64,000 nt of DNA, from contig NZ_VOHE01000006.1 in NCBI RefSeq assembly GCF_007859305.1, positions 124,001 to 188,000 on the forward strand, in the 5' to 3' direction. Positions 1-8,483 of the stretch are shown in pieces. The stretch comes from Luteimonas wenzhouensis (lineage in GTDB: Bacteria > Pseudomonadota > Gammaproteobacteria > Xanthomonadales > Xanthomonadaceae). The stretch's first letter is position 1. The number at the start of each line of letters is the position of its first letter. Under the pieces are notes generated by a model. It made no database searches. It was not told the DNA's origin and was given only the letters and a program-made list of their open reading frames with translations. The translations under genes were made by a program, and so were the position numbers.

Positions 1-992
1 GCTCGTTCACGCAGAAGGCGTTCCTCAAGGGCATCACCACCAGCAGCGAGTCCGCGGGCCTGCCCGAGCTGCTGTTCGTGGTGTTCCAGTCCACCTTCGC
101 CGGCATCACCACCGCGCTGATCGTCGGCTCGTTCGCCGAGCGCATCAAGTTCAAGTCGGTGCTGCTGTTCTCGGTGATCTGGGTGACCTTCGCCTACCTG
201 CCGATGGTGCACATGGTGTGGAGCGGCGGCTTCCTGGCGCACAAGGGCGTGCTCGACTTCGCCGGCGGCACCGTGGTCCACATCAACGCAGGCATCGCGG
301 GCCTGGTCGGCGCGTACTTCCTCGGCAAGCGGCTGGGCTTCGGCCGGGAAGCGCTCAAGCCGCACAACGTGCCGTTCACCTTCATCGGCGCCTCGCTGCT
401 GTGGGTCGGCTGGTTCGGCTTCAACGCCGGCTCGGCCGTGGCCGCGGACGAGATCGCGTCGCTGGCGATGATCAACACGATGGTGGCCACCGCCGCCGGC
501 GTGGTGGCGTGGAGCCTGGTGGAGGCCCTGGCCAAGGGTCGTCCCTCGGCCCTGGGCGCGGCCTCCGGCGCGATCGCCGGCCTGGTCGGCATCACCCCGG
601 CCGCGGGCACGGTGGGCCCGATGGGCGCGATCGTCATCGGCCTGGCCGCGGGCGCGATCTGCGTCTGGGGCGTGAACGGCCTCAAGCGCATGCTGCGGGT
701 GGACGACACCGCCGACGTGTTCGGCGTGCACGCCATCGGCGGCATCGTCGGTGCCGTGCTCACTGGCGTGTTCAGCGCCGAGTCGCTGGGCGGCACCGGC
801 ATCGAGGGCACGATCGGCGCCCAGGTCTGGGCCCAGACCTTCAGCGTGCTGTTCACCATCGTCTGGTGCGCCGTGGTCACCTCGATCGCGATCCTCGTCG
901 CCAAGGCCGTGTTCGGCCTGCGCGTGACCGAGGAAGAGGAACGCCAGGGCCTGGACATCGTCTCCCACGGCGAGTCGGCCTACGAGAGCTGA
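1..992 (+). CDS. amtB: Ammonium transporter AmtB (5' end outside window)
   Basis: C-terminal part of an Amt/MEP/Rh-family inner-membrane channel that conducts ammonium/ammonia for nitrogen assimilation. The frame is open from base 3, so the start lies upstream of the window; an internal Met at base 78 is not the real start. The Amt signature around DFAGGTVVHINAG is present and supplies the first pore histidine; the second is in FGVHAIGG. GFNAGSA in between is also typical. Successive hydrophobic helices fill the visible 330 residues, and a short charged cytoplasmic tail follows. A strong hairpin terminator lies just downstream. A glnK gene, if present, would be left of the window. Family assignment is very secure. 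Confidence 0.97.
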   Translation, partial: SFTQKAFLKGITTSSESAGLPELLFVVFQSTFAGITTALIVGSFAERIKFKSVLLFSVIWVTFAYLPMVHMVWSGGFLAHKGVLDFAGGTVVHINAGIAGLVGAYFLGKRLGFGREALKPHNVPFTFIGASLLWVGWFGFNAGSAVAADEIASLAMINTMVATAAGVVAWSLVEALAKGRPSALGAASGAIAGLVGITPAAGTVGPMGAIVIGLAAGAICVWGVNGLKRMLRVDDTADVFGVHAIGGIVGAVLTGVFSAESLGGTGIEGTIGAQVWAQTFSVLFTIVWCAVVTSIAILVAKAVFGLRVTEEEERQGLDIVSHGESAYES

Positions 993-1024
993 TCGCCAGG
1001 GCGATCGACCTCCCCCACGAGGTG

Positions 1025-1059
1025 CAGGCGGGCGGCGCAAGCCGCCCGCCTGTTTTTTT
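1025..1059 (+). terminator. Rho-independent terminator of amtB
   Basis: A perfect 12-bp stem (1025-1036 with 1041-1052), GCAA tetraloop and a run of seven T follow the amtB stop by about 30 bases. It is a textbook intrinsic terminator reading rightwards. Confidence 0.93.
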
Positions 1060-1145
1060 CTGGGCGGCGGTCGGGGCCGCGCGCGACTCGAGCCTGCCGG
1101 GCGGCTGCTGGGCCGGCCGCCAGGCGCGCGTGTCCCCGCAGGGTT

Positions 1146-1718
1146 TTATTCCAGCGGGTAGAGGCCCGCACGCACCGCGCCGCAGCGCACGTAGTGCACG
1201 GCCGACGCGTCGTCCGCGCCGGCGCCGGGCTCCCATCGGCTCCAGGTCATGGCGTCGGACCGCAAATCGAGCCTGAAGACCTCCGGCGCGACGGCGTCTG
1301 CCGGGACGGAAGGGTCGGGCAAGACGTCGATGCCGACGTCCGCCTCCACCCGCCACGTGGCGTCCGCCACCTGCTCCACGCGCTTGACGAGATGGAACTC
1401 TCCTTCGCCGTATTCGGCGTAGGCGTGGACCAGGCGCGGTGTCACCACGAGCGCGCCCACGAGGGCGATGGTGTCGGCGTCGACGTCGTCGTCCGGTCCC
1501 GGCGCCTGCAGGTAGTGCCCGCACTGCGCTTGCGCGTCGTCGGGGTACCAGACGCCCAGGGCCGGTTCCGGGATCCGGGCGGCGTCGGCCCGTGGCGCCG
1601 GCGGGGCCGCGTCGTCCGCTTGCGGCCGGGGCGCACCCTGCACGAGGCTGGGGCAGGCGAGCAGGCCGGCCAGAACCAGTACGGTCGGGCGTGCACGGCG
1701 CGACGGCGCGGGGGCCAT
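1146..1718 (-). CDS. Hypothetical exported protein, possible lipoprotein
   Basis: I do not recognise a family. With the ATG at 1718 the product is 190 residues and begins with an arginine-rich n-region, then a hydrophobic stretch LVLAGLLAC that fits either a signal peptide or a lipobox with Cys as the acylation site. The mature part is acidic, with a conserved-looking globular region (GVWYPDD, YAEYGEGEFHLVKRVEQV, a late Cys). A longer reading from an ATG at 1769 would put a charged extension before the signal, so I prefer 1718, although no strong ribosome site is visible. It is divergent from the amidase gene and convergent with amtB. Confidence 0.6.
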   Translation of the reverse strand: MAPAPSRRARPTVLVLAGLLACPSLVQGAPRPQADDAAPPAPRADAARIPEPALGVWYPDDAQAQCGHYLQAPGPDDDVDADTIALVGALVVTPRLVHAYAEYGEGEFHLVKRVEQVADATWRVEADVGIDVLPDPSVPADAVAPEVFRLDLRSDAMTWSRWEPGAGADDASAVHYVRCGAVRAGLYPLE

Positions 1719-1953
1719 GGTCGCAGCGGGTGGTGCGTCGTGGTCGCCCGGGCGGAAGGTCGGGGTCATGGGCTGCCGTCCATTGCAGGAAGGGGCGGCC
1801 CGCTGCCGTCTCGCACCTGGGGCCCACCCGTCAGGCGTTTCTACCACACCCGTCCGCCGTCGCAGGCGCATCCGGTGGACGACCGGCGACCCGCGCCGGG
1901 TGGACACAGGCCCGTTGCTTGCATCGCTGCCGCCGCGCGGCTGCAATGTCCGG

Positions 1954-2697
1954 ATGAAGCTGTCTCACCTGTCGATCCCCGCGCTCGCCTGCGTCCTGGC
2001 GCTGGCCGCCTGCCAGCACGGCGCGCCGCGCAATCCGATGGCGACCTGGGTGCCCTCGCCCAACCACGACCTGCGGCGTCCGCAGCTGGTCGTGATCCAC
2101 TACACCGAGCAGGAGTCCGTGGCCCGGAGCCTGGCCACGCTGCGCACGCGCAACGCGGGCGGCCGGGTGAGCGCGCATTACCTGATCGGCCGCGACGGCC
2201 GCATCTACCAGCTGGTCTCCGACCAGTACCGCGCCTGGCATGCGGGAGCGGGCAGTTGGGGCACGATCCACGAACTGAACTCGGCCTCGATCGGGATCGA
2301 GCTCGACAACAACGGCCGCGAACCGTTCCCCGAGGCGCAGATCGAGGCCTTGCTGCGGCTGCTCGAGGACCTGGCGGCGCGCCACCGGCTGCCGAAGTCG
2401 GCGGTCATCGGCCACTCGGACCTCGCGCCGGGGCGCAAGATCGACCCCGGTCCGCTGTTCCCGTGGAAGCGGCTGTTCGACGCCGGGTTCGGCATCTGGC
2501 CCGATCCCGACGCGCCGCCGCCGCCGGACGGCTTCGATCCGATGCTGGCGCTGCGACTGATCGGCTATGCGATCGACGACCCGGAGGCGGCGATCCGCTC
2601 CTACCGCATGCGCTTTCGCGGCGACAACGGCCGGGTACTGGATGCGCAGGACCTGTGGATCCTGCATGCGCTGACCAGGCGCGGCGGGGCGCCATGA
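1954..2697 (+). CDS. N-acetylmuramoyl-L-alanine amidase, AmpD-type lipoprotein
   Basis: Zinc amidase of the Amidase_2 (AmpD/PGRP) family that cleaves the bond between N-acetylmuramic acid and L-alanine in peptidoglycan or muropeptides. The 247-residue product starts at 1954 with a lipoprotein signal ending LALAAC (Cys20), so it is probably anchored in the envelope like AmpDh2/AmpDh3 rather than cytosolic like AmpD. Zinc ligands are visible: His49 in VIHYTE, His154 in GHSD and Asp164 in RKIDPG, with Lys162 and Glu115 in the expected catalytic places. The last about 60 residues form a small C-terminal domain as in E. coli AmiD. Longer in-frame readings lack a signal peptide, which decides this start. 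Confidence 0.9.
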   Translation: MKLSHLSIPALACVLALAACQHGAPRNPMATWVPSPNHDLRRPQLVVIHYTEQESVARSLATLRTRNAGGRVSAHYLIGRDGRIYQLVSDQYRAWHAGAGSWGTIHELNSASIGIELDNNGREPFPEAQIEALLRLLEDLAARHRLPKSAVIGHSDLAPGRKIDPGPLFPWKRLFDAGFGIWPDPDAPPPPDGFDPMLALRLIGYAIDDPEAAIRSYRMRFRGDNGRVLDAQDLWILHALTRRGGAP

Positions 2698-2803
2698 GCG
2701 CAGCTGGAGGCGGGGATGCGCCGAGTGGCGCCCGCGTGTGCCGGGTGATGCCTGCCGGGTCCGGGCATCCGACGTTCCGCGTGCGGGAGGAGCTGGTGCG
2801 GTG

Positions 2804-2864
2804 GTCGCGGCTGAAGCCGCTCCTACAGTCGGCGGTTCCCTGTAGGAGCGGCTTCAGCCGCGAC
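2804..2864. repeat. Inverted pair of REP-like elements
   Basis: Two 24-base copies of an element beginning TGTAGGAGCGGCTTCAGCC lie head to head: 2804-2827 as complement and 2841-2864 direct, 13 bases apart. A further single copy is at 42638-42661. The core AGCGGCTTCAGCCGC is itself a near-palindrome. Similar elements are abundant between genes in Pseudomonas and xanthomonads; the paired arrangement would form a long cruciform or RNA hairpin. Confidence 0.85.
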
Positions 2865-3000
2865 CGGGGCTTCGCCGCAAGGCGCAATGTCCGTCCGCGC
2901 CCTGTCGCGCGCGCCTCGCCGCCATCCGGGACACCGGTGCCCGCCGAAACGCGATGACCGGGCGGGTGCCCGACCACGCCACCCCCGCTTCCACCGCCTG

Positions 3001-3038
3001 CTCCCTCCTCCGCTCGCGGGGGAGGGTTGGGGTGGGGG
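3001..3038. repeat. G-rich palindromic intergenic repeat, copy A
   Basis: A 38-base element: a palindromic arm pair around CGCTCGCG followed by GGGTTGGGGTGGGGG. Related copies occur at 42274-42311 and 42489-42526 in the flhA-flhF gap. This copy differs from them at a few bases in the left arm. Confidence 0.8.
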
Positions 3039-3094
3039 CAACGGGTCGCGTCATGCCCCTGGCTGTCCCGGCGCCGGAGGGCGCCCCATCCCGG

Positions 3095-3118
3095 CCTTCC
3101 CCCGCAAGCGGGGGAAGG
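3095..3118. terminator. Perfect palindrome, possible bidirectional terminator
   Basis: CCTTCCCCCG and its complement flank an AAGC-like centre, giving a strong GC stem about 45 bases downstream of the dehydrogenase stop. There is no T run, so termination is only an inference. It also resembles the palindromic arms of the G-rich repeats nearby. Confidence 0.4.
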
Positions 3119-3163
3119 GGCAGGGCGCGGAACGTGCGGGGCCGCGGCTCCGACGCCACCGCC

Positions 3164-4270
3164 TCAGCCCTTCGGCCCGCCCATCACCGGCAGCACGATG
3201 CCGTTGACGTAGGACGACATCACCGGCGAGGCGAGGAACACGAACGCGGGCGACAGTTCCTCCGGCTGCGCGGGGCGGCCCATGGCGCTGTCCCGGCCGA
3301 ACTCGCCCACTTCGTCGGCGGGCTTGTCGGCGGGATTGAACGGCGTCCACACCGGCCCGGGCGCCACCGCGTTGACCCGGATCCCGCGCGGCAGCAGGTT
3401 CGCGGCCAGCGCCCTGGTGAACGCGTGGACCGCGCCCTTGCTGGTCGAGTAGTCGATCAGCTTCGGGCTGCCGAACAGGCCGGTCACCGACCCGCAGTTC
3501 ACGATCGACGCACCGCGCTGCATGTGCGGCAGCGCTGCGCGCGCCATGTACAGGTAGCCGGCGACGTTGGTCTGCAGGGTTTCCTGCAGGTGCTCGTCGC
3601 TGATGTCCTCCAGGCGTTCGGCGTGCAGCTGGAAGCCGGCGTTGTTGACCAGCACGTCGATGCGCCCGAAGCGCTTGGCGACGCGATCCACGGCGCGTTT
3701 GCAGAAGGCGGGGTCGCGCACGTCGCCGGGCACGAGCAGTGCCTCGCGGCCTTCGGCCTCCACCCGGCGCGCGGTCTCCTTCGCGTCGTCGTGCTCGTCG
3801 AGGTAGAAGATCGCCACGTCCGCGCCCTCGCGCGCGAACAGCACCGCCACCGCGCGGCCGATGCCCGAGTCCGCGCCGGTCACGATCGCCTTCATCCCGG
3901 CGAGCTTGCCGCTGCCCGCGTAGTCCGGCGCCTCGAACCGCGGCGCCAGGTCGAGTTCGGCCTCGCGCCCGGGCTTGGCGACGTGCTGGGCCGGCATCTC
4001 GACCGGCTGGCGGCGGGTCCCGGCCTGGGTGGCGGCCTTGCGACCGCCCTTGCCCGGGCGGCGCGCGTCCTTGCGCTCGATCGACTGCTGGAGCGCGCGC
4101 TGGCGGCGCGCGGTCTTCTTCGCGGCGCCGGCGTCCGCCGACGCGTCCGGGCGCGACCGGGCGCCGGCCTTCTTCGCCGGCTTCGCGGACTTCGCGGTCG
4201 TGGACCGGCTGCCGGTGCGCTTCGCCGCGCCGCGCGTGGGACCGGTGGTCCTGCTGCGTGCCATCGCCAT
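3164..4270 (-). CDS. SDR-family oxidoreductase with lysine/alanine-rich N-terminal tail
   Basis: NAD(P)-dependent short-chain dehydrogenase of the subgroup often called general stress protein 39/YhdF-like; the substrate is unknown. The Rossmann motif TGADSGIG is at 131-138, NNAG at 209-212, and the catalytic Ser261, Tyr274 and Lys278 (YSTSK) are all present. Unusually, about 85 residues of Lys/Arg/Ala/Ser-rich low-complexity sequence precede the enzyme, resembling the tails of Ku and of bacterial histone-like proteins. The start at 4270 has GGGAGG five bases upstream. It follows ku by 12 bases, so the two are probably cotranscribed, which suggests a role in stress or DNA-repair conditions. 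Confidence 0.88.
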   Translation of the reverse strand: MAMARSRTTGPTRGAAKRTGSRSTTAKSAKPAKKAGARSRPDASADAGAAKKTARRQRALQQSIERKDARRPGKGGRKAATQAGTRRQPVEMPAQHVAKPGREAELDLAPRFEAPDYAGSGKLAGMKAIVTGADSGIGRAVAVLFAREGADVAIFYLDEHDDAKETARRVEAEGREALLVPGDVRDPAFCKRAVDRVAKRFGRIDVLVNNAGFQLHAERLEDISDEHLQETLQTNVAGYLYMARAALPHMQRGASIVNCGSVTGLFGSPKLIDYSTSKGAVHAFTRALAANLLPRGIRVNAVAPGPVWTPFNPADKPADEVGEFGRDSAMGRPAQPEELSPAFVFLASPVMSSYVNGIVLPVMGGPKG

Positions 4271-4282
4271 CGTCCTCCCCGG

Positions 4283-5212
4283 TCAGCCGGCCTTGCGGGT
4301 GCGCGTGCCGGACTTCGCGGCCTTCTTCGCCGGGGCCTTCTTCGCCTTGGCCGCCTTGCGCGGGGCGGCCTTCCTGGCCGCCTTCTTCGTCGCGGTCTTC
4401 TTCGCCGGCGTGCGCCTGTTGTCCTTCAGGCTCTTCTGCAGCAGCGAGACGAAGTCGACCACGTTGGTCGCCGCGCCTTCCTCGGGCTCGGGCTCCTCGA
4501 GCACCTGGGTGGTCGCGCCCTTGTCCTTGATCCGTTTGCGGATGATCTCGGCCAGGCGCTCGCGGAACTCGTCGTGGTAGTCGCCGGGGTTCCACTTCGC
4601 CGCCATCGAATCGACCAGCTGGGTGGCCATCTCCAGCTCCTTGGCGCTGATCCGGTAGTCGCCGGCCTTGCCCTCTGGCAGCTTGTACTCGGACGGGTCC
4701 ACCAGCTCCTGGGGGTAGCGCATCAGCATCAGCACCAGCGCGTCGCCCAGCGGCATGACCGCCGACAGGTACTCGCGGGTGCGGATCACCACCCGGGCGA
4801 CGCCGATCTTGTTCGCCTTGCGCAGGGTCTCGCGCAGCAGCACGTAGCCCTTCTCGGCCTTCTTGCCGGGAACGAGCACGTAGGGTTTCTCGTAGAAGCG
4901 CACGTCGATGGAATCGGCATCGACGAAGGCCTCGATTTCCACCGACTCGTGGCTTTCCGGCGCGGCCGAGGCGATGTCGGACTTCTCGATCACGACGTAG
5001 TTGCCCTTGTCGTACTCGAAGGCCTTGACGATCTCCTTCCAGGGCACCTCCTCGCCGGTCTCGGCGTTGACCCGCTCGAACCGGATCGGGTTGCGGTCGC
5101 GCGAGTCGAGCATGCGGAAGGAGAGGTCGTTGCTGCGGGTGCCGGACATCAGCGAGACCGGCACGTTGAGCAGGCCGAAGCTGAGGTTGCCGGTCCAGAT
5201 CGGTCGGGCCAT
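4283..5212 (-). CDS. ku: Ku protein, non-homologous end joining
   Basis: Bacterial Ku homodimer subunit that rings double-strand DNA ends and recruits LigD. The start MARPIWTGNLSFGLLNVPVS at 5212 is diagnostic of the family. The Ku core spans roughly residues 1-255. The last about 48 residues are a tail of Lys/Ala/Arg repeats (PAKK, KAAR, RKAAKA), comparable to the extended basic C-termini that bind DNA in other bacterial Ku proteins. It lies 76 bases downstream of ligD and 12 bases before the dehydrogenase gene. Longer open frames upstream overlap ligD and lack homology. Confidence 0.96.
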   Translation of the reverse strand: MARPIWTGNLSFGLLNVPVSLMSGTRSNDLSFRMLDSRDRNPIRFERVNAETGEEVPWKEIVKAFEYDKGNYVVIEKSDIASAAPESHESVEIEAFVDADSIDVRFYEKPYVLVPGKKAEKGYVLLRETLRKANKIGVARVVIRTREYLSAVMPLGDALVLMLMRYPQELVDPSEYKLPEGKAGDYRISAKELEMATQLVDSMAAKWNPGDYHDEFRERLAEIIRKRIKDKGATTQVLEEPEPEEGAATNVVDFVSLLQKSLKDNRRTPAKKTATKKAARKAAPRKAAKAKKAPAKKAAKSGTRTRKAG

Positions 5213-5288
5213 GCCGTCGCTCGGGGGTGGATCGGGCCTGCCAGCCTGCCGCGGGGCGTGTGGTGGCGCCGTGCAGGCGGCCGGCCGG

Positions 5289-7952
5289 TCAACCGGGCAG
5301 GGACTGGCGCAGGCTGTCGAACCCGTCCCAGGGGTGGCCGCGCAGGCGCGACAGCCGCGCCAGGGCGTTGCCGATGTGCCAGGCGTTGCCCGCCTTGACC
5401 CGGCCCAGTTCCTCCCAGCGCAGCGGCATCGAGACCGGGGCGCCGGCACGCGCGCGCACCGAGAAGCTGGCCACGCTGGTGGCGCCGCGGCCGTTGCGCA
5501 GCCAGTCGATGAAGATCCGGCCCTTGCGCCGGCGCTTGCTGGCGGTGGCGACGTAGCGCAGCGGGTCGGCCTCGCGCGCGGCCTCGGCCACGGCCTGGGC
5601 GAAGGCGCGCGCCTGCGGCCAGGGCGCGGGCGGCGACAGCGGCACCACCAGGTGCAGGCCCTTGCCGCCGCTGGTGCGCACGAACGACTCCAGTCCGGCC
5701 TGGCCGAGGAAGCCGCGCAACTGGCGCGCCGCGGCGACCACCTCCGGCCAGCCCACCGACGGGTCCGGGTCGAGGTCGAACACCAGCCGGTCGCAGTGCT
5801 CGACGTCCTCCACGCGCGCGCCCCAGGGGTGGAACTCGATGGTGTTGAACTGCACCAGCTCCAGCACGCTGGCCGCGTCGGTCGCGTACAGGTAGTCCTC
5901 GCGCCCGCCGCCCGATTCCTCGATCGGGACGCGCGAGACCAGGTCCATGCCCGGGGTGGCGTGCTTCTGGAAGAAGCACTGCGCGCGCAGGCCGGACGGG
6001 CAGCGCACCAGCGACAGCGGGCGGCCGGCGATCTCCGGCAGCAGCCAGTCCATCGCCGCGGCGTAGTAGTCGGCCAGCTGCTGCTTGGTGATGCCGTCGT
6101 CGGGGAACAGCACCTTCTCCGGGCTCGACAGCTCCGGCGGCGCGCGGCTGCCGGCACGCGACGCGGTGCTGCGCGACTTGCCCTTCGTCGTTGCCGAAGA
6201 CGCGCCGCGCTTCGTTATCGCCTTGCCCGTGCCCTTGCGCGTGCCCGCCTGCTTCGCCATCGGTCGTTCCTCCGCTTCGATGCGGTCGCCGCCGGCGTCG
6301 GCCAGCGCCGACACCGGCTTGTCCGGCCGCAGGGCCTTGAAGCTGGCCTGGCGCAGCAGGCCGCTGCCGCCGGTGCCGCGGGTGATGACTTCGACCACGA
6401 ACGCCGGACGCGGCAGCCACCTGGCCTGGCGCAGGTCGGTGTCGTTCGCCGGCACGTGCACGGTGGGCGCGTCGCGTCCCTTGCCGGCCAGCCGCTCGCC
6501 GAGCGCGCGCAGCTGCGCGTCGTCGAGGCCGCTGCCGACGCGGCCGACGTAGCGCCAGCCGTGTTCGGGATCGGGCGTGGCCAGCAGCAGCGAGCCGATG
6601 CCGCGGCGGCTGCCCTTGGGTGGGGTGTAGCCGACCACCGCGTACTCGGCGCTGGCCAGTGCCTTGGTCTTGCGCCAGTCGTCGCCGCGCCCCGGATGGT
6701 AGGCCGCGTCGCCGCGCTTGGAGACCAGGCCCTCGAAGCCGGCCTCGAGCGCGGCCTGGAGCGCGGCTGCGCCGTCGCCCATGCCGTGCGAGCTGTAGGC
6801 CAGCGCGTCGGGCGCGCCGCGCAGCAGGCGTTCGAGCAGCTGCTTGCGCTCGTGCAGCGGTGCGCCGGAGAGGTCGATGCCGTCCAGGTGCAGCAGGTCG
6901 AACAGCACCAGGCGCAGCCGTCCCTGGCGCTCGCCAGAGAGCACCTGCTGCAGCAGGTTGAAATCCTCGCGCCGGCCCTGGCCGGCGATCAGTTCGCCGT
7001 CGACCAGCAGGTCGCGCACGCCGAGGGCGGCGAGCGCGTCGTCGACCTCGGGCACCCGCGCGGTCCAGTCCAGGCCGTTGCGCGACCAGAGCCGCGGCTC
7101 GCGATCGCGCAGCGCGGCGAGCAGGCGGTAACCGTCCCACTTGAGTTCGTGCAGCCAGCGCTCGCCGTCGGGCGGCTTCGCCACCAGGCGCGCGAGCTGC
7201 GGGCGCGGAGCGTCGGTCGCCAGCGCGCGACGGCGCGCGCCGGGCAGCTTCGCGGCGAGGGCGGCCCAGTCCGTGCGCCGGCGTGACCCAGCCGACGTGC
7301 GCGTCGCCTTCGCGCGGCTGGCGGTCTTTTTCGTCGCCCGCCGGGCGGGCGTCCTCGCGGTGGCCGACCGCGCCGGCGTCTTCGCGGCCTTGTTCACCGT
7401 CCGCGCGCCACGCTTCGATGCCGGGGGCGGGGTGACGCCCTCGAGCAGGTCGTCCGCCTCCGCATCGCCCGCCCACGCGTCGTCCTGCTTGAACAGCAGC
7501 CACTGCGGCTGGCGCGCCGGCTTGCCCGAGCGCACCAGGTGCCAGCCGCCCTTGAGCCGCTCGCCGTGCAGGGTGAAGCGCAGATGGCCCTTGGCCAGCT
7601 GCGCGGCGACGTCGCCTTCGGTGGTCCAGGTGCCACGGTCGAACAGGGCGACGTGGCCGGCGCCGTAGTGGCCGGCCGGGATCTCGCCCTCGAAGCCGGC
7701 GTAGTCGAGCGGGTGGTCCTCGACCTCCACCGCCATGCGCTTCACCGAGGGGTCCAGGCTCGGGCCCTTGGGCACCGCCCAGCTGCGCAGCACGTCGCCG
7801 ACCTGCAGCCGGAAGTCGTAGTGGCGGTGGCTGGCGTGGTGCAGCTGGACCACGAAGATCGGGCGCCGGCCCGGGGGCGCGGCGCGCGGGCGGTCGTCGG
7901 GTTCGGGCGTCTGCCCGAAGCGCCGCTTGCGTCGGTAGTCCTCCAGCGCCAT
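5289..7952 (-). CDS. ligD: Multifunctional DNA ligase LigD
   Basis: ATP-dependent ligase of bacterial end joining, 887 residues, with three modules in the order phosphoesterase-ligase-polymerase seen in Pseudomonas LigD. The 3'-phosphoesterase domain covers about 30-165 (QLHHASHRHYDFRLQ). A basic linker follows (about 175-225). The ligase domain has the adenylated lysine Lys271 in ELKWDGYR. A second Lys/Ser-rich linker lies at about 555-585. The primase-like polymerase domain includes the metal motif DLDPD. It is 21 bases downstream of the glycine-rich membrane-protein gene and upstream of ku. All key motifs are intact. Confidence 0.96.
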   Translation of the reverse strand: MALEDYRRKRRFGQTPEPDDRPRAAPPGRRPIFVVQLHHASHRHYDFRLQVGDVLRSWAVPKGPSLDPSVKRMAVEVEDHPLDYAGFEGEIPAGHYGAGHVALFDRGTWTTEGDVAAQLAKGHLRFTLHGERLKGGWHLVRSGKPARQPQWLLFKQDDAWAGDAEADDLLEGVTPPPASKRGARTVNKAAKTPARSATARTPARRATKKTASRAKATRTSAGSRRRTDWAALAAKLPGARRRALATDAPRPQLARLVAKPPDGERWLHELKWDGYRLLAALRDREPRLWSRNGLDWTARVPEVDDALAALGVRDLLVDGELIAGQGRREDFNLLQQVLSGERQGRLRLVLFDLLHLDGIDLSGAPLHERKQLLERLLRGAPDALAYSSHGMGDGAAALQAALEAGFEGLVSKRGDAAYHPGRGDDWRKTKALASAEYAVVGYTPPKGSRRGIGSLLLATPDPEHGWRYVGRVGSGLDDAQLRALGERLAGKGRDAPTVHVPANDTDLRQARWLPRPAFVVEVITRGTGGSGLLRQASFKALRPDKPVSALADAGGDRIEAEERPMAKQAGTRKGTGKAITKRGASSATTKGKSRSTASRAGSRAPPELSSPEKVLFPDDGITKQQLADYYAAAMDWLLPEIAGRPLSLVRCPSGLRAQCFFQKHATPGMDLVSRVPIEESGGGREDYLYATDAASVLELVQFNTIEFHPWGARVEDVEHCDRLVFDLDPDPSVGWPEVVAAARQLRGFLGQAGLESFVRTSGGKGLHLVVPLSPPAPWPQARAFAQAVAEAAREADPLRYVATASKRRRKGRIFIDWLRNGRGATSVASFSVRARAGAPVSMPLRWEELGRVKAGNAWHIGNALARLSRLRGHPWDGFDSLRQSLPG

Positions 7953-7973
7953 GGCGGTGGCGGCGCGGCCGGG

Positions 7974-8483
7974 TCAGGCCGCGGGCGTCGCCGTCTGGTC
8001 GCCGTCGATCTCCAGCCGCACCAGGCCGAGCTCCGCGAAGCGCGGCGCGAGCGCGACATGGTGGTCATCGTCGGCATCGACCACGACCAGGACCTTGCCG
8101 GCCTCGATCAGCTCCTCGTAGTTCCGGCGTTCCGGCTCGGGGAGCGTGGCGCCGAACAGGGCCGAGGCCCAGCCGCCGACCAGCGCGCCGGCCCCGCCGC
8201 CGGCCAGCATCGCGCCGGCCAGGGTCAGCCCCAGCGGCGGAAAGGTGGCGGCCGCCAGGCCTGCGACCGCGCCGGCCGCAGCGCCGTAACCCATGCCGCG
8301 CGCGGCGGCCGGGAGCATGTCGGTGTCGGCCTGCTTGAGGTCGTCGGAGACCGCGCCGACCTCGATGTCCGAGCGCGCGATTAGCGAAAGCGCCTCGTCG
8401 CCCAGCCCGGTCGTGCGCGCGATCGCGACCGCCTGCTCGGCGCGCGCCAGGTCGGGCGCGCAATGGATGCTGCGCCGGCTCAT
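7974..8483 (-). CDS. DUF1269-like membrane protein, glycine-rich
   Basis: A 169-residue protein of unknown function. An N-terminal acidic domain resembles proteins annotated as DUF1269 or general stress 17M-like. It is followed by two glycine/alanine-rich hydrophobic segments (about 65-85 and 86-110) of the kind that pack as a helical hairpin in membranes, then a C-terminal domain with VLVVVDADDDHHV. The start at 8483 overlaps the stop of the upstream Cys-rich gene by four bases (ATGA), indicating translational coupling. Its place before ligD suggests a stress-induced operon, which is inference. Confidence 0.65.
   Translation of the reverse strand: MSRRSIHCAPDLARAEQAVAIARTTGLGDEALSLIARSDIEVGAVSDDLKQADTDMLPAAARGMGYGAAAGAVAGLAAATFPPLGLTLAGAMLAGGGAGALVGGWASALFGATLPEPERRNYEELIEAGKVLVVVDADDDHHVALAPRFAELGLVRLEIDGDQTATPAA

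Larger units (their letters stand above)
2698..3163. other. Non-coding gap with palindromic repeats between convergent genes
   Basis: This gap separates the amidase gene from the convergent dehydrogenase gene. I see no convincing gene. It holds an inverted pair of short REP-like elements (2804-2827 and 2841-2864), a G-rich palindromic element (3001-3038) and a perfect palindrome (3095-3118). Any of these could end transcription from either side. Confidence 0.7.

Noticed and set aside
2954..5398. Very long plus-strand open frame opposite the dehydrogenase and ku genes
   Set aside because: High GC creates long antisense frames. The sequence is Arg/Gly/Ala low-complexity and lies exactly opposite genes with full catalytic motifs.
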